Counted from the stretch's first letter, positions 7,434-16,824 are shown. The stretch: DNA of 64,000 nt from Mycolicibacterium novocastrense (GCF_001570485.1 NZ_BCTA01000052.1:1-64000), one strand, 5' to 3'. The notes: generated by a model from the letters alone, not told the origin. Numbers and translations are program-made.

Positions 7434-10400
7434 GTGGATACGCAGATGCTGATCAGGCTCGTCGTCGGGCTAGGGCTGACGGCCCTCGTCCTGGTCTTCG
7501 CCGCCAAACGCGTGCTCTGGCTGACGAAGTTGATCCGCTCCGGTGCACCCACCAGCCCCGAGAACAACCGCAAGGACAACCTCGGCAAGCGCATCACCAC
7601 GCAGATCGAAGAGGTCTTCGGGCAAACCCGACTGCTGAAGTGGTCCCTGCCCGGGCTGGCCCACTTCTTCACGATGTGGGGCTTTTTCATCCTCGCATCG
7701 GTCTACCTCGAGGCGTACGGCCTGCTCTTCGACCACGACTTCCACATCCCGATCATCGGCCGCTGGGACGTTCTGGGCTTCCTGCAGGACTTCTTCGCCG
7801 TCGCGGTGCTGCTCGGCATCATCACGTTCGCGATCATCCGGGTGAGGCAGGAGCCCAAGCAGCACGGCCGCGACTCGCGGTTCTACGGATCGCACACCGG
7901 CGGCGCGTGGCTGATCCTGTTCATGATCTTCAACGTCATCTGGACCTACGCGCTGGTGCGCGGCGCCGCGGTCAACACCGACGCCCTGCCCTACGGCAAC
8001 GGCGCGTTCTTCTCCCAGTTCATGGGGTGGTTGATGAGCCCGCTGGGCTACACCGCCAACTCGTGGATCGAGACCATTGCGCTGCTGGCCCACATCGCGG
8101 TGATGCTGATCTTCCTGCTGATCGTCCTGCACTCCAAGCACCTGCACATCGGCCTGGCGCCGATCAACGTCACCTTCAAGCGGATGCCCGACGGGCTCGG
8201 CCCGCTGCTGCCCGTCGAGTACGAGGGCAAGCAGATCGACTTCGAGGATCCGCCCGAGGATGCGGTGTTGGGCCGCGGCAAGATCGAGGACTTCACGTGG
8301 AAGGCCTACCTCGACATGACCACGTGCACCGAGTGCGGTCGGTGCCAGTCGCAGTGCCCGGCGTGGAACACCGGTAAGCCGCTGTCGCCCAAGCTCGTGA
8401 TCATGAACCTGCGCGACCACCTGTTCGCCAAGGCGCCCTACATCCTCGGCGACAAGGAGTCGCCGCTGGAGAACACCCCCGAGGGCGGCCTCGGCGAGGA
8501 ACTGCGCGGCGAGAAGAAATCCGAAAAACATTCGCACGACCACGTCCCCGAGTCCGGCTTCGAACGGATCCTCGGGTCGGGTCCCGAGCAGGCCACCAGG
8601 CCGCTGGTGGGCACCGAGGAGCAGGGCGGGGTCATCGACCCCGACGTGCTGTGGTCCTGCACGACGTGCGGTGCCTGCGTCGAGCAGTGCCCCGTCGACA
8701 TCGAGCACATCGACCACATCGTCGACATGCGCCGCTACCAGGTGATGATGGAGTCCGAGTTCCCAGGCGAGCTCGGCGTGCTGTTCAAGAACCTGGAGAC
8801 CAAGGGCAACCCGTGGGGCCAGAACGCCAAGGACCGCACCAACTGGATCGACGAGGTCGACTTCGACGTGCCGGTGTACGGCAAGGACGTGGAGTCGTTC
8901 GACGGCTACGAGTACCTGTTCTGGGTGGGCTGTGCAGGCGCTTACGAGGACCGCGCGAAGAAGACCACCAAGGCCGTGGCCGAACTGCTGGCCGCCGCGG
9001 GCGTGAAGTACCTGGTGCTCGGCGAGGGCGAGACATGCAACGGCGACTCGGCGCGCCGCTCGGGCAACGAGTTCCTGTTCCAGCAGCTGGCCGCGCAGAA
9101 CGTGGAGACGCTCAACGAGTTGTTCGAGGGCGTCGAGCGGGTGGACCGCAAGATCGTCGTGACCTGCCCGCACTGCTTCAACACCCTGGGGCGCGAATAT
9201 CCGCAGGTCGGTGGCAACTTCACGGTGCTGCACCACACGCAGCTGCTGAACCGGCTGGTGCGCGACAAGAAGCTGATTCCGGTCACGCCCGCTGACGGTG
9301 GGGCGGATATCACCTACCACGATCCGTGCTACCTGGGACGGCACAACAAGGAGTACTCGGCGCCGCGTGAGCTGATCGGGGCGTCCGGCGCGAAGCTGAC
9401 CGAAATGCCTCGGCACGCCGATCGGGGCCTGTGCTGCGGCGCCGGCGGGGCGCGGATGTGGATGGAAGAACACATCGGCAAACGCGTCAACACCGAGCGC
9501 ACCGAGGAGGCCATGGACACCGCCTCGACCATCGCGACCGGCTGCCCGTTCTGCCGCGTGATGATCACCGACGGTGTGGACGAGGTCTCGGCCGCCCGCG
9601 AGGTGGAGAAGGCCGAGGTGCTCGACGTGGCCCAGCTGCTGCTGGGTTCGTTGGACAAGAGCACCATCACGCTGCCGGAGAAGGGCACCGCGGCCAAGGA
9701 GGCCGAGGAACGCGCCGCCAAGCTGGCCGCCGAAGCGCCCGTCAAGGAAGCCCCCGCCGAGGCCGAAGCCGAGGCGCAGGCCGAGCCCGAGGCCGCGCCC
9801 TCCCCGAAGGCCGAGGCCGCCACGGCGACCGAAACCAAACCGGTCAAGGGCCTCGGAATCGCCGGCGGCGCCAAGCGACCCGGCGCCAAGAAGACCGCCG
9901 CTCCCGCCGGCGACAAGCCTGCGGGCGACGAAAAGCCCGCTGCCACAGCAGCACCCGCGAAGGGGCTCGGGATCGCCGCAGGCGCCAAGCGGCCCGGTGC
10001 CAAGAAGGCCGCGCCGGCGGCGCAGGCGGCTCCCGCCCAGACCGAAGCCAAGCCGGAGGCCGGGCCCGAAGCCGCGGCCAAGCCGGAGCCCGAGGTCAAG
10101 GGACTGGGCATCGCGGCAGGCGCCAAGCGGCCCGGTGCGAAGAAGAAGTCCCCGGCCGCGTCGCCCAACGAGGGCGAGGCGACCGTCACCCAGCCGCCGA
10201 ACGTGGACCCGGACAAGGCGGCGCCGGGGGCCAAGACCGATACCGCCGACTCGGATCGAGGCCTGGAGCCCAAGCCCGAACCTGAGGTCAAGGGCCTCGG
10301 CATCGCCCCGGGCGCGCGCCGGCCCGGGGCCAAGAAATCGGCCGCACCGGCACAGCCGCCCGCCGAGTCGAAACCCGCTGCCGCGCAACCGGAGCCGAAG

Positions 10401-10523
10401 GATGACGGCGAATCGACCGCTGCCCCTGAGCCTTCCGGCGGGGACAACGGAGACCAGCCCGAACAGCCTCCGGTGAAGGGTCTGGGAATCGCCAGGGGCG
10501 CTCGTCCCCCGGGTAAACGATGA
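7434..10523 (+). CDS. etfD: EtfD, membrane Fe-S oxidoreductase for electron-transfer flavoprotein (Rv0338c family)
   Basis: 1029 residues, longer than the 882 of Rv0338c because of an extended tail. The N-terminus has about five membrane helices (residues 1-240). Two [4Fe-4S] motifs follow: CTECGRCQSQCPAW near 300 and CTTCGACVEQCPVD near 412. The cysteine-rich CCG modules of heterodisulfide-reductase type come next, with GETCNGDSARRSG, TCPHCFNTLG and LCCGAGGARMWME. After residue 740 the chain is a disordered Ala/Pro/Lys/Glu tail with five copies of KGLGIAxGAKRPGAKK. In M. tuberculosis this protein has been reported to reoxidise EtfBA during fatty acid beta-oxidation and pass electrons to menaquinone. 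The GTG start has GGGAGG upstream. aspC follows 46 bases later. Confidence 0.88.
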   Translation: MDTQMLIRLVVGLGLTALVLVFAAKRVLWLTKLIRSGAPTSPENNRKDNLGKRITTQIEEVFGQTRLLKWSLPGLAHFFTMWGFFILASVYLEAYGLLFDHDFHIPIIGRWDVLGFLQDFFAVAVLLGIITFAIIRVRQEPKQHGRDSRFYGSHTGGAWLILFMIFNVIWTYALVRGAAVNTDALPYGNGAFFSQFMGWLMSPLGYTANSWIETIALLAHIAVMLIFLLIVLHSKHLHIGLAPINVTFKRMPDGLGPLLPVEYEGKQIDFEDPPEDAVLGRGKIEDFTWKAYLDMTTCTECGRCQSQCPAWNTGKPLSPKLVIMNLRDHLFAKAPYILGDKESPLENTPEGGLGEELRGEKKSEKHSHDHVPESGFERILGSGPEQATRPLVGTEEQGGVIDPDVLWSCTTCGACVEQCPVDIEHIDHIVDMRRYQVMMESEFPGELGVLFKNLETKGNPWGQNAKDRTNWIDEVDFDVPVYGKDVESFDGYEYLFWVGCAGAYEDRAKKTTKAVAELLAAAGVKYLVLGEGETCNGDSARRSGNEFLFQQLAAQNVETLNELFEGVERVDRKIVVTCPHCFNTLGREYPQVGGNFTVLHHTQLLNRLVRDKKLIPVTPADGGADITYHDPCYLGRHNKEYSAPRELIGASGAKLTEMPRHADRGLCCGAGGARMWMEEHIGKRVNTERTEEAMDTASTIATGCPFCRVMITDGVDEVSAAREVEKAEVLDVAQLLLGSLDKSTITLPEKGTAAKEAEERAAKLAAEAPVKEAPAEAEAEAQAEPEAAPSPKAEAATATETKPVKGLGIAGGAKRPGAKKTAAPAGDKPAGDEKPAATAAPAKGLGIAAGAKRPGAKKAAPAAQAAPAQTEAKPEAGPEAAAKPEPEVKGLGIAAGAKRPGAKKKSPAASPNEGEATVTQPPNVDPDKAAPGAKTDTADSDRGLEPKPEPEVKGLGIAPGARRPGAKKSAAPAQPPAESKPAAAQPEPKDDGESTAAPEPSGGDNGDQPEQPPVKGLGIARGARPPGKR
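9841..10520 (+). repeat. Five KGLGIA-GAKRPGAKK repeats in the EtfD tail
   Basis: Encoded units: VKGLGIAGGAKRPGAKK, AKGLGIAAGAKRPGAKK, VKGLGIAAGAKRPGAKK, VKGLGIAPGARRPGAKK and VKGLGIARGARPPGKR at the very C-terminus. Spacers of 20-70 residues are Pro/Ala/Glu-rich. The motif is strongly basic and better conserved than the spacers, suggesting selection for a binding function. Confidence 0.9.
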
Positions 10524-10569
10524 CCTGCTGACCGGCGATTTTGGTTAATCGCTGGACAAAAGTGAGAGC

Positions 10570-11844
10570 ATGAACGACGTGACCACCCACCACGTGCCGA
10601 TCCACGCCGCCGGGCACGGACCGCGCCAGCGCACGTTCACGCAGTCGTCGAAGCTGCAGGACGTCCTGTACGAGATCCGCGGACCGGTGCACGAGCACGC
10701 CTCACGCTTGGAGGCCGAGGGTCACCGCATCCTCAAACTGAACATCGGCAACCCCGCGCCGTTCGGGTTCGAAGCGCCGGACGTGATCATGCGCGACATC
10801 ATCCAGGCGCTGCCGTATGCCCAGGGCTACTCCGATTCCAAGGGCATCATGCCCGCGCGGCGCGCGGTGTTCACTCGCTACGAACTGGTCGAGGGCTTCC
10901 CGCGATTCGACGTCGACGACGTGTACCTCGGCAACGGCGCGTCCGAGTTGATCCAGATGACGTTGCAGGCGTTGCTCGACAACGGAGACCAGGTGCTGAT
11001 TCCGGCGCCCGACTATCCGCTGTGGACCGCGTGCACCTCGTTGGCGGGCGGCACCCCGGTGCACTACCTGTGCGACGAGACGCAGGGCTGGATGCCCGAC
11101 ATCGCCGACCTGGAATCCAAGATCACCGAACGCACGAAGGCGATCGTCGTGATCAATCCGAACAACCCGACCGGCGCGGTGTATACGCGCGAGATCATCA
11201 CGCAGATCGCCGATTTGGCGCGCAAACACGAGCTGCTGCTGCTGTCCGACGAGATCTACGACAAGATTCTCTACGACGACGCCGAGCACATCGCGACGGC
11301 ATCGGTGGCACCCGATGTGCTGACCCTGACCTTCAACGGATTGTCGAAGGCATACCGGGTGGCGGGCTATCGGGCGGGCTGGCTGGTGATCACTGGGCCC
11401 AAGGAGAACGCCACCAGTTTCATCGAGGGAATCAGCCTGCTCGCGAACATGCGATTGTGCCCGAATGTTCCTGCGCAGCATGCGATCCAGGTCGCTCTCG
11501 GTGGGCATCAGAGCATCGAGGAGCTGGTCCTGCCTGGCGGCCGGCTGCTGGAGCAGCGCGATGTGGCCTGGCAGATGCTGAACGAGATTCCCGGGGTGTC
11601 CTGTGTGAAACCTCAAGGGGCGCTGTACGCCTTCCCGCGGCTGGATCCCGAGGTCTACGACATCGTCGACGACGAGCAGCTGGTTCTGGATCTACTGCTG
11701 CAGGAGAAGATCCTGGTCACCCAGGGCACCGGGTTCAATTGGCCGACACCGGATCACCTGCGCATCGTGACGTTGCCGTGGGCCCGCGAACTGGCGAACG
11801 CGATCGAACGGCTGGGCAACTTCCTGGTCAGCTACCGGCAGTAG
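10570..11844 (+). CDS. aspC: PLP-dependent aminotransferase, AspC/AlaA type
   Basis: 424 residues, the full length for class I aminotransferases. The PLP lysine is in LSKAYRVAGYRAGW, the NPNNPTGAVYT and SDEIYDKILYDD segments are present, and the C-terminus has the usual TLPWARELANAIERLG helix. It matches M. tuberculosis Rv0337c, annotated AspC. The sequence around the lysine and the PNVPAQHAIQVALGG segment are closer to E. coli AlaA, a glutamate-pyruvate aminotransferase, so alanine rather than aspartate may be the main substrate. It follows etfD on the same strand, as Rv0337c follows Rv0338c, and is probably cotranscribed. The ATG at 10570 has AGTGAGAG upstream. Confidence 0.88.
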   Translation: MNDVTTHHVPIHAAGHGPRQRTFTQSSKLQDVLYEIRGPVHEHASRLEAEGHRILKLNIGNPAPFGFEAPDVIMRDIIQALPYAQGYSDSKGIMPARRAVFTRYELVEGFPRFDVDDVYLGNGASELIQMTLQALLDNGDQVLIPAPDYPLWTACTSLAGGTPVHYLCDETQGWMPDIADLESKITERTKAIVVINPNNPTGAVYTREIITQIADLARKHELLLLSDEIYDKILYDDAEHIATASVAPDVLTLTFNGLSKAYRVAGYRAGWLVITGPKENATSFIEGISLLANMRLCPNVPAQHAIQVALGGHQSIEELVLPGGRLLEQRDVAWQMLNEIPGVSCVKPQGALYAFPRLDPEVYDIVDDEQLVLDLLLQEKILVTQGTGFNWPTPDHLRIVTLPWARELANAIERLGNFLVSYRQ

Positions 11845-11941
11845 CGGCGCCCCGGTAGGCGAGCGCTCAGCTACGTACGGGCAGGGGGCCGCGCAACCGG
11901 TACATCAGTGAGCGCTCCGCGGCTGCCTCTACCCTGGCCGG

Positions 11942-13183
11942 GTGGCGCACTCACACTCCCACTCCCACTCCCACTTTCCGACCGGCCCGGCCCCGCTGGG
12001 ACCGATCGCTGCGAAGGTCGTCGTCGGCCTCCTGATAGCGATAGGCGTGGCGGTCCTGGCGGGAACCGCGTGGCTGTGGCCGAGCCAGCAGAAGACCGAG
12101 ATCCCGCTGCCGTTTCAGAACGCCGAGGGCGGCGCCGTCACCACCGAAGCGGGGCTGGTCCGCTCGAGCAGCACCACGACATGCGGCAGCCCGTCGGTTG
12201 GTCAGGTGCTCACCGCCGATCCGGTGCCGGCCGCGGGTGGTGCTGCCGAGTGCGTACAGGCGCTGATTGCCATCGAATCCGGCCCCAACAAGGGTGCGGC
12301 GACCCTGCTCGAATTCAGCGGCGGCCCCGGCCAACCCAACCTCGCCCCCGGTGACGAGGTCAGGATCAGCCGTCAGGTCGACGCGACCGGCACCACCACC
12401 TACTCGTTCTACGACTACGAGCGGACGTGGCCGCTCGTCGCGCTCGCCGTGGCGTTCGCCGTGGTGGTCGTCGTGGTCGCCGGGTGGCGGGGGTTCCGCG
12501 CGCTCATCGGCATCGTAGTCGCGTTCCTCGTGCTCGTGGTGTTCATGCTGCCGGCGCTGCGCGACGGCGCCGCGGCCGTCCCCGTCGCGCTGGTGGCCTC
12601 GGCGCTGATCCTCTACGCCGTCATCTACCTGGCCCACGGTGTGAGCTTGCGTACCAGCGCGGCCCTGCTCGGCACACTCACCTCGCTGCTGCTTGCCGCC
12701 TTCCTCTCCTGGGGCGCAATCGAATTGGCTCACCTGACGGGTCTTTCGGAAGATCGCAACAACGAGGTCGCGGCCTACCTGGGCAACGTGTCGATCACCG
12801 GCCTGCTGCTGGCCGGTTTCATCATCGGGTCGCTCGGTGTGCTCAACGACGTCACGGTCACCCAGGCCTCGACGGTGTTCGAGCTCGCCGAGCTCGAGGG
12901 CAGCTCGCGGCGGACCATCTACCTGGGCGCGATGCGCGTGGGACGTGACCACATCGCGAGCACGGTCTACACGCTGGTGTTGGCGTATGCGGGTAGCGCA
13001 TTGCCCTTGCTGCTGTTGTTCAGCGTGGCCAATCGGGCCCTGGGCGACGTCCTCACCAGCGAGAGTGTCGCCATCGAGATCGCGCGCTCGGCGGTCGGCG
13101 GCATCGCGCTGGCGTTGTCGGTACCGCTGACGACGGGCATCGCCACGGTGCTGGCGACACCCGCTCGCGCCCGACGCGGCTAG
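11942..13183 (+). CDS. YibE/F family multi-pass membrane protein with His-rich N-terminus
   Basis: 413 residues from a GTG. It begins AHSHSHSHSHF, then one membrane helix at about 22-44, an extracytoplasmic domain of about 120 residues, and seven or so helices from residue 160 to the end. The helical part (GVSLRTSAALLGTLTSLL, LGVLNDVTVTQASTVFEL) is the YibE/F signature. Function is not established; related proteins are described only as predicted transporters. The alternating His-Ser stretch could bind a transition metal. It overlaps the convergent gene at 13180 by four bases, so the two genes share a termination zone. Confidence 0.8.
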   Translation: MAHSHSHSHSHFPTGPAPLGPIAAKVVVGLLIAIGVAVLAGTAWLWPSQQKTEIPLPFQNAEGGAVTTEAGLVRSSSTTTCGSPSVGQVLTADPVPAAGGAAECVQALIAIESGPNKGAATLLEFSGGPGQPNLAPGDEVRISRQVDATGTTTYSFYDYERTWPLVALAVAFAVVVVVVAGWRGFRALIGIVVAFLVLVVFMLPALRDGAAAVPVALVASALILYAVIYLAHGVSLRTSAALLGTLTSLLLAAFLSWGAIELAHLTGLSEDRNNEVAAYLGNVSITGLLLAGFIIGSLGVLNDVTVTQASTVFELAELEGSSRRTIYLGAMRVGRDHIASTVYTLVLAYAGSALPLLLLFSVANRALGDVLTSESVAIEIARSAVGGIALALSVPLTTGIATVLATPARARRG

Positions 13184-13941
13184 AAGCCGGTGCGCTCCAG
13201 CCACGCGTCCCACACCGCGGTGTCGCCAAACACCTCGATACCGCTGTCGGCGGCCGTGCGCCGGCGCGTGATCGCCAGCAGCAGGTCGCCGGCGCTCCCA
13301 CGCAGAGCGGTGTCGGCCTTGCTGTGGTTGTGCGACCACCAGAGTCCGTCCTCGTCGTGGACGATGGTCCACTCCCCGGTCGGCCCCAGCCCGTCGTCGG
13401 TGGCGTGCATGTGGATGCTTCTGCCGCGATCCAGCGCGGATTGCGCTCCGGGGCCGGCCATCAATTCGACCCATTCGCTGATCGCGTCGGCGGCCAACTC
13501 GGGCGATGGGTTGAAGTCGGCCCCAAGGGCCAGCACCGCATCCGCGTGGTGAACGGTGACCTCGTGCAGCCGGCGGCGGATCCACCAACCCGCCGGGCGC
13601 GAGCCGCGGAAGGTCCATACGCGGGTCGCCGCCCCCGCCCGCTCGACCGCGTCGACCACCAGTTGCGCGCCCTGGTTGAGCCAGTCGATCGCGCCGTCGG
13701 GGTCGTCGGGTGGTTTACCCTCGCGCACCTCGCGCGGATCCAGCGCCGACATCCGGCGTTCGGCGATGATCTGTGCCGCCCACCGGTTTCCGCGACCGAC
13801 GTGGCGGAACAGGTGTTTGAGCGTCCAGTCGGGACAGGTCGGCACCGGCGTCGAGGGGTCGGCACTGCGGATCAGTTCCCCGAATTCGCGGGTCTGGTCG
13901 AGCAGCGCGGCTCGGAAATCCACGCCCCCGAACGTACTCAA
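13180..13941 (-). CDS. Mycothiol-dependent maleylpyruvate isomerase-like protein
   Basis: 253 residues of the MDMPI/DinB-like superfamily. The N-terminal four-helix part has CPDWTLKHLFRHVG, whose histidines correspond to metal ligands, and RRLHEVTVHHADA carries the other conserved His residues. A C-terminal alpha/beta domain follows (WTIVHDEDGLWW). Family members use mycothiol, the actinobacterial thiol, for isomerisation or detoxification; the substrate here is unknown. The start is uncertain: TTG at 13941 gives the longest frame, GTG at 13923 is also possible. The TTG overlaps the stop of a decayed VOC fragment. It may be cotranscribed with the P450 upstream. Confidence 0.8.
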   Translation of the reverse strand: MSTFGGVDFRAALLDQTREFGELIRSADPSTPVPTCPDWTLKHLFRHVGRGNRWAAQIIAERRMSALDPREVREGKPPDDPDGAIDWLNQGAQLVVDAVERAGAATRVWTFRGSRPAGWWIRRRLHEVTVHHADAVLALGADFNPSPELAADAISEWVELMAGPGAQSALDRGRSIHMHATDDGLGPTGEWTIVHDEDGLWWSHNHSKADTALRGSAGDLLLAITRRRTAADSGIEVFGDTAVWDAWLERTGF

Positions 13942-14099
13942 TACTCGACGCGGAAGCCCCCGATAATGCCGATCTCGTTGCCGTCGAAATCTTCGATCTT
14001 CGACAATCGCACACCCTTACTGGCTGCGACGATTTCCTCGGGATCGAGGCCGCGCTCACGCAGTCCGGCGAGGTGGCGCTCCAGCGGTCCCCAGGGCAA
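13938..14099 (-). pseudogene. C-terminal remnant of a VOC/glyoxalase-like protein
   Basis: A 53-codon open stretch ends RLSKIEDFDGNEIGIIGGF and FRVEY then stop. The D-x-DGN-E-IG pattern is the typical C-terminal strand of vicinal oxygen chelate proteins. A TGA precedes it at 14102-14100 and the N-terminal two thirds of the fold are absent. It overlaps the last 44 bases of the P450 gene in another frame. I read it as what is left of a gene after a deletion that joined it to the P450 3' end. Confidence 0.6.
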
Positions 14100-15402
14100 T
14101 CAGCAGCGACGCCCACCCCCGCAGCACCCGCGTCTCACGCCTGCTGCCCTCACCTGCCAGTCGCGCGCCGGGGAAACGCTCGAAGAACGCCCGCAGCCCT
14201 ACCTCGCCCTCAGCGCGGGCCAAAGCAGATCCGAGGCAGAAATGCCTGCCACCGGAGAACGACAGGTGTCTTCCGGCGTTCTCGCGTTCGAGGTCGAAGC
14301 GGTCCGGGTCGTCGAACACGTTGGGGTCGCGGTTGGCGCCGGCGATGTAGATGAGCACGACCCTGCCGCGGGGGATCCGGCAGCCCGCGATCTCGGTGTG
14401 CTTCGTCGCCCTGCGCGCGGTGAGCTGCACCGGCGGGTCCAGGCGCAAGATCTCCTCCACGGCGGTCGGCCACAGCTCGGGCCGCTGCGCCAGGGTCTCG
14501 AGATGCTGCGGGTGATCGAGCAGCATCCGGATTCCGTTGCTCAGCAGGTTGACCGTCGTCTCGAACCCCGCGGCCAGCACGAGGCCGGCGGTAGCCATCA
14601 GTTCCTGCTGGTTGAGCCGGGCAGCCTCGTCGGACGCCGCGATCAGCTGGCTCATCAGGTCGTCGCCGGGGTTGCGTCGCAGCGCTTCGAGGTGCCCGGA
14701 CAGCCAATCGTTGAAGCCGACCACGCTGCGGTACACGGTGCGGTACTGCGGCCAGGTCAGGCCGATGTCGAGGCTCGCCGCCCCGCGTTCGCCGAACTCC
14801 AGGACACGTGACCTGTCGGCGTCGGGAACGCCCAGAATGTCACCGATCACCGCGACCGGTAACTGGGCGCAGTAGCGGTCGACGATGTCGACGGTGCCGG
14901 CTCCCGCGAGTTCGTCGAGGAGAGATTCGGCGGTCTCCTGCACCCGGTCCCTCAGCGCGGCAACGGCTCTGGGGGTGAACACCGACGACACCAGCTTTCG
15001 GTACCGGGTGTGGTCCGGGGGTTCAACCGCCAATATCGACGGCGGCTCGAGGGGATGAAGCAGGTCGGTTTTGGTGCGGTTCGCCACCCATTGCACCGGT
15101 TTGGGCAAGTTGGAGCCAATCGGCAGAACCTCGAAGTCATCGCTTCTCAGCAGGTCGTTGGCGATCGCGTGGTCGACGGTGAGGTGCACGATGGCGGCCT
15201 CCACCACCGGCCCCCGCGCGCGCAGATCGTCGGCGAACGCGACCGGATCGGCTCGAACGGTCGGATCGGCGATCATCCGGCCCTGGGGATCGCCACGGCG
15301 GGCGAGCAGCTTCGAGGCACCGCGCACGAACCCGTGCACCGCAAGCCATCGGATTCGGTGACGGATGGGTCCGCCGTGCCGCGCCGGACGAATCGGTTCC
15401 AC
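14056..15402 (-). CDS. Cytochrome P450
   Basis: 448 residues, normal for a soluble bacterial P450. The heme-thiolate loop is FSGGRHFCLGSALARAE near residue 390. The I-helix oxygen groove is LAAGFETTVNLL near 280 and the ExxR pair is EEILRLDPPV near 320. The substrate cannot be told from the sequence. The last 10 residues (AGAPPRRTA) run past the point where family similarity usually ends and overlap the VOC remnant. It lies 10 bases from the udgA stop on the same strand, so may be cotranscribed with udgA. No ferredoxin gene is adjacent. Confidence 0.9.
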   Translation of the reverse strand: MEPIRPARHGGPIRHRIRWLAVHGFVRGASKLLARRGDPQGRMIADPTVRADPVAFADDLRARGPVVEAAIVHLTVDHAIANDLLRSDDFEVLPIGSNLPKPVQWVANRTKTDLLHPLEPPSILAVEPPDHTRYRKLVSSVFTPRAVAALRDRVQETAESLLDELAGAGTVDIVDRYCAQLPVAVIGDILGVPDADRSRVLEFGERGAASLDIGLTWPQYRTVYRSVVGFNDWLSGHLEALRRNPGDDLMSQLIAASDEAARLNQQELMATAGLVLAAGFETTVNLLSNGIRMLLDHPQHLETLAQRPELWPTAVEEILRLDPPVQLTARRATKHTEIAGCRIPRGRVVLIYIAGANRDPNVFDDPDRFDLERENAGRHLSFSGGRHFCLGSALARAEGEVGLRAFFERFPGARLAGEGSRRETRVLRGWASLLIALGTAGAPPRRTA

Positions 15403-15412
15403 GCGGCCGAGC

Positions 15413-16750
15413 CTACCGATTCTGAGGCGTCACGCCCCTGCCCAGGCAGTGGATCTGCCAGCCGGCTTGCGTCCAACGGTCGATGTCGAGGCAATTGCGG
15501 CCGTCGACAACGACTTTCGCGCGTACCGCACCGGCGAGGTCGGCGGGGTCCAATTCGATGAACTCGCGCCATTCGGTGAGCACCAGTACGGCATCGGCCC
15601 GGTCACACGCCTCGGCGGCCGACGTCGAATAGGTCAGCGTCGGAAACTGGCGGCGGGAGTTGTCCATCGCCTTCGGGTCGTAGACGGTGACGGTGGCGCC
15701 CTTGAGTTGCAGCATTCCGGCCACGTTGAGAGCCGGCGAGTCGCGCACGTCGTCGGACTCGGGCTTGAACGCGGCCCCCAGAATCGCGATGTTGGCGCCG
15801 AGCAGCGATCCTCCGCACGCGACGGTCGCCAGTTCCACCATCCTGCTGCGCCGCCGCATGTTGATGGCGTCCACCTCGCGCAGGAACGTCAGGGCATGGT
15901 TGGCGCCGAGTTCACCGGCGCGGGCCATGAACGCGCGAATGTCTTTGGGCAGGCAACCGCCTCCGAAACCCAGTCCGGCGTTGAGGAAGCGGCGCCCGAT
16001 CCGCGGGTCATATCCCAACGCGTCGGCGAGAAGCGTCACGTCGGCGTCGACGGCCTCGCAGACTTCGGAAATCGCGTTGATGAACGAGATCTTCGTGGCG
16101 AGAAAGGCGTTGGCCGACACCTTGACCAGCTCGGCGGTCTGCAGATCGGTGACCAGCAGGGGGACCCGCTGATCCAGCAGCCGGGCGTACAGTTCCCGGA
16201 TCGCCGCCTCGGCGGCACACGAATTCGGTTGTACGCCAAGCACAATGCGGTCCGGATTCAGCGTGTCATGCACGGCGAAGCCCTCGCGCAGGAACTCCGG
16301 GTTCCAGGCCAACTCGACGTCGACTCCAATCGGCGCCAACGCGCGCGCCCGGTTCCCGAGTTCGGCGGCGGTACCGACCGGCACCGTGGACTTGCCGACG
16401 ATGACGGCCGACCGGCGCAGCCGCGGAACCAGCATGTCGATGACGGCGTGGACATGACGCAGATCGGCGGCGAACTCCCCCTTTTTCTGGGGCGTCCCGA
16501 CGGCGAGGAAGTGCAGGTCGGCGAACCCGGCCGCGGCGTCGTAGTCGGTGGTGAACATCAAGCGTCCAGCGGATATGTTGTCGCTCAATACTTTCCGCAG
16601 GCCGGGCTCGTAGAACGGGGTTTCGCCCGCTGCGAGTTTGGCGACCTTGCCGGTATCGACGTCGACGCCGAGCACCTCGTGGCCCAACTCGGCCATACCC
16701 GCCGCGTGGGTGGCTCCCAGATATCCCGTGCCGAAAACGGTGCACCGCAT
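15413..16750 (-). CDS. udgA: UDP-glucose 6-dehydrogenase (UdgA)
   Basis: 445 residues. Converts UDP-glucose to UDP-glucuronate with two NAD+. The Rossmann start is CTVFGTGYLGATHAAGMAEL, with VDVDTGKVAKL as the NAD specificity strand. FYEPGL, the catalytic Cys in GFGGGCLPKDIRAF near residue 260, and the C-terminal UDP-binding domain (FKPESDDVRDSPAL, LVLTEWREF) are all present. It corresponds to M. tuberculosis Rv0322, next to dcd (Rv0321). Here a Pro/Gly-rich protein gene sits between the two. UDP-glucuronate would feed envelope polysaccharide or glycolipid synthesis. Confidence 0.92.
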   Translation of the reverse strand: MRCTVFGTGYLGATHAAGMAELGHEVLGVDVDTGKVAKLAAGETPFYEPGLRKVLSDNISAGRLMFTTDYDAAAGFADLHFLAVGTPQKKGEFAADLRHVHAVIDMLVPRLRRSAVIVGKSTVPVGTAAELGNRARALAPIGVDVELAWNPEFLREGFAVHDTLNPDRIVLGVQPNSCAAEAAIRELYARLLDQRVPLLVTDLQTAELVKVSANAFLATKISFINAISEVCEAVDADVTLLADALGYDPRIGRRFLNAGLGFGGGCLPKDIRAFMARAGELGANHALTFLREVDAINMRRRSRMVELATVACGGSLLGANIAILGAAFKPESDDVRDSPALNVAGMLQLKGATVTVYDPKAMDNSRRQFPTLTYSTSAAEACDRADAVLVLTEWREFIELDPADLAGAVRAKVVVDGRNCLDIDRWTQAGWQIHCLGRGVTPQNR

Positions 16751-16824
16751 ACCGCCTTGATATGCAGCCCCGATGAGCTAACCGCTACGCGACACTGATC
16801 GCGCGGCCAACGGCAGGTTACGAG

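Noticed and set aside
7470..10388. A very long open frame (about 970 codons) on the minus strand across etfD
   Set aside because: It mirrors the codon structure of a high-GC gene, has low-complexity Arg/Gly/Leu-rich translation and no recognisable domain, while etfD on the other strand has clear Fe-S motifs.
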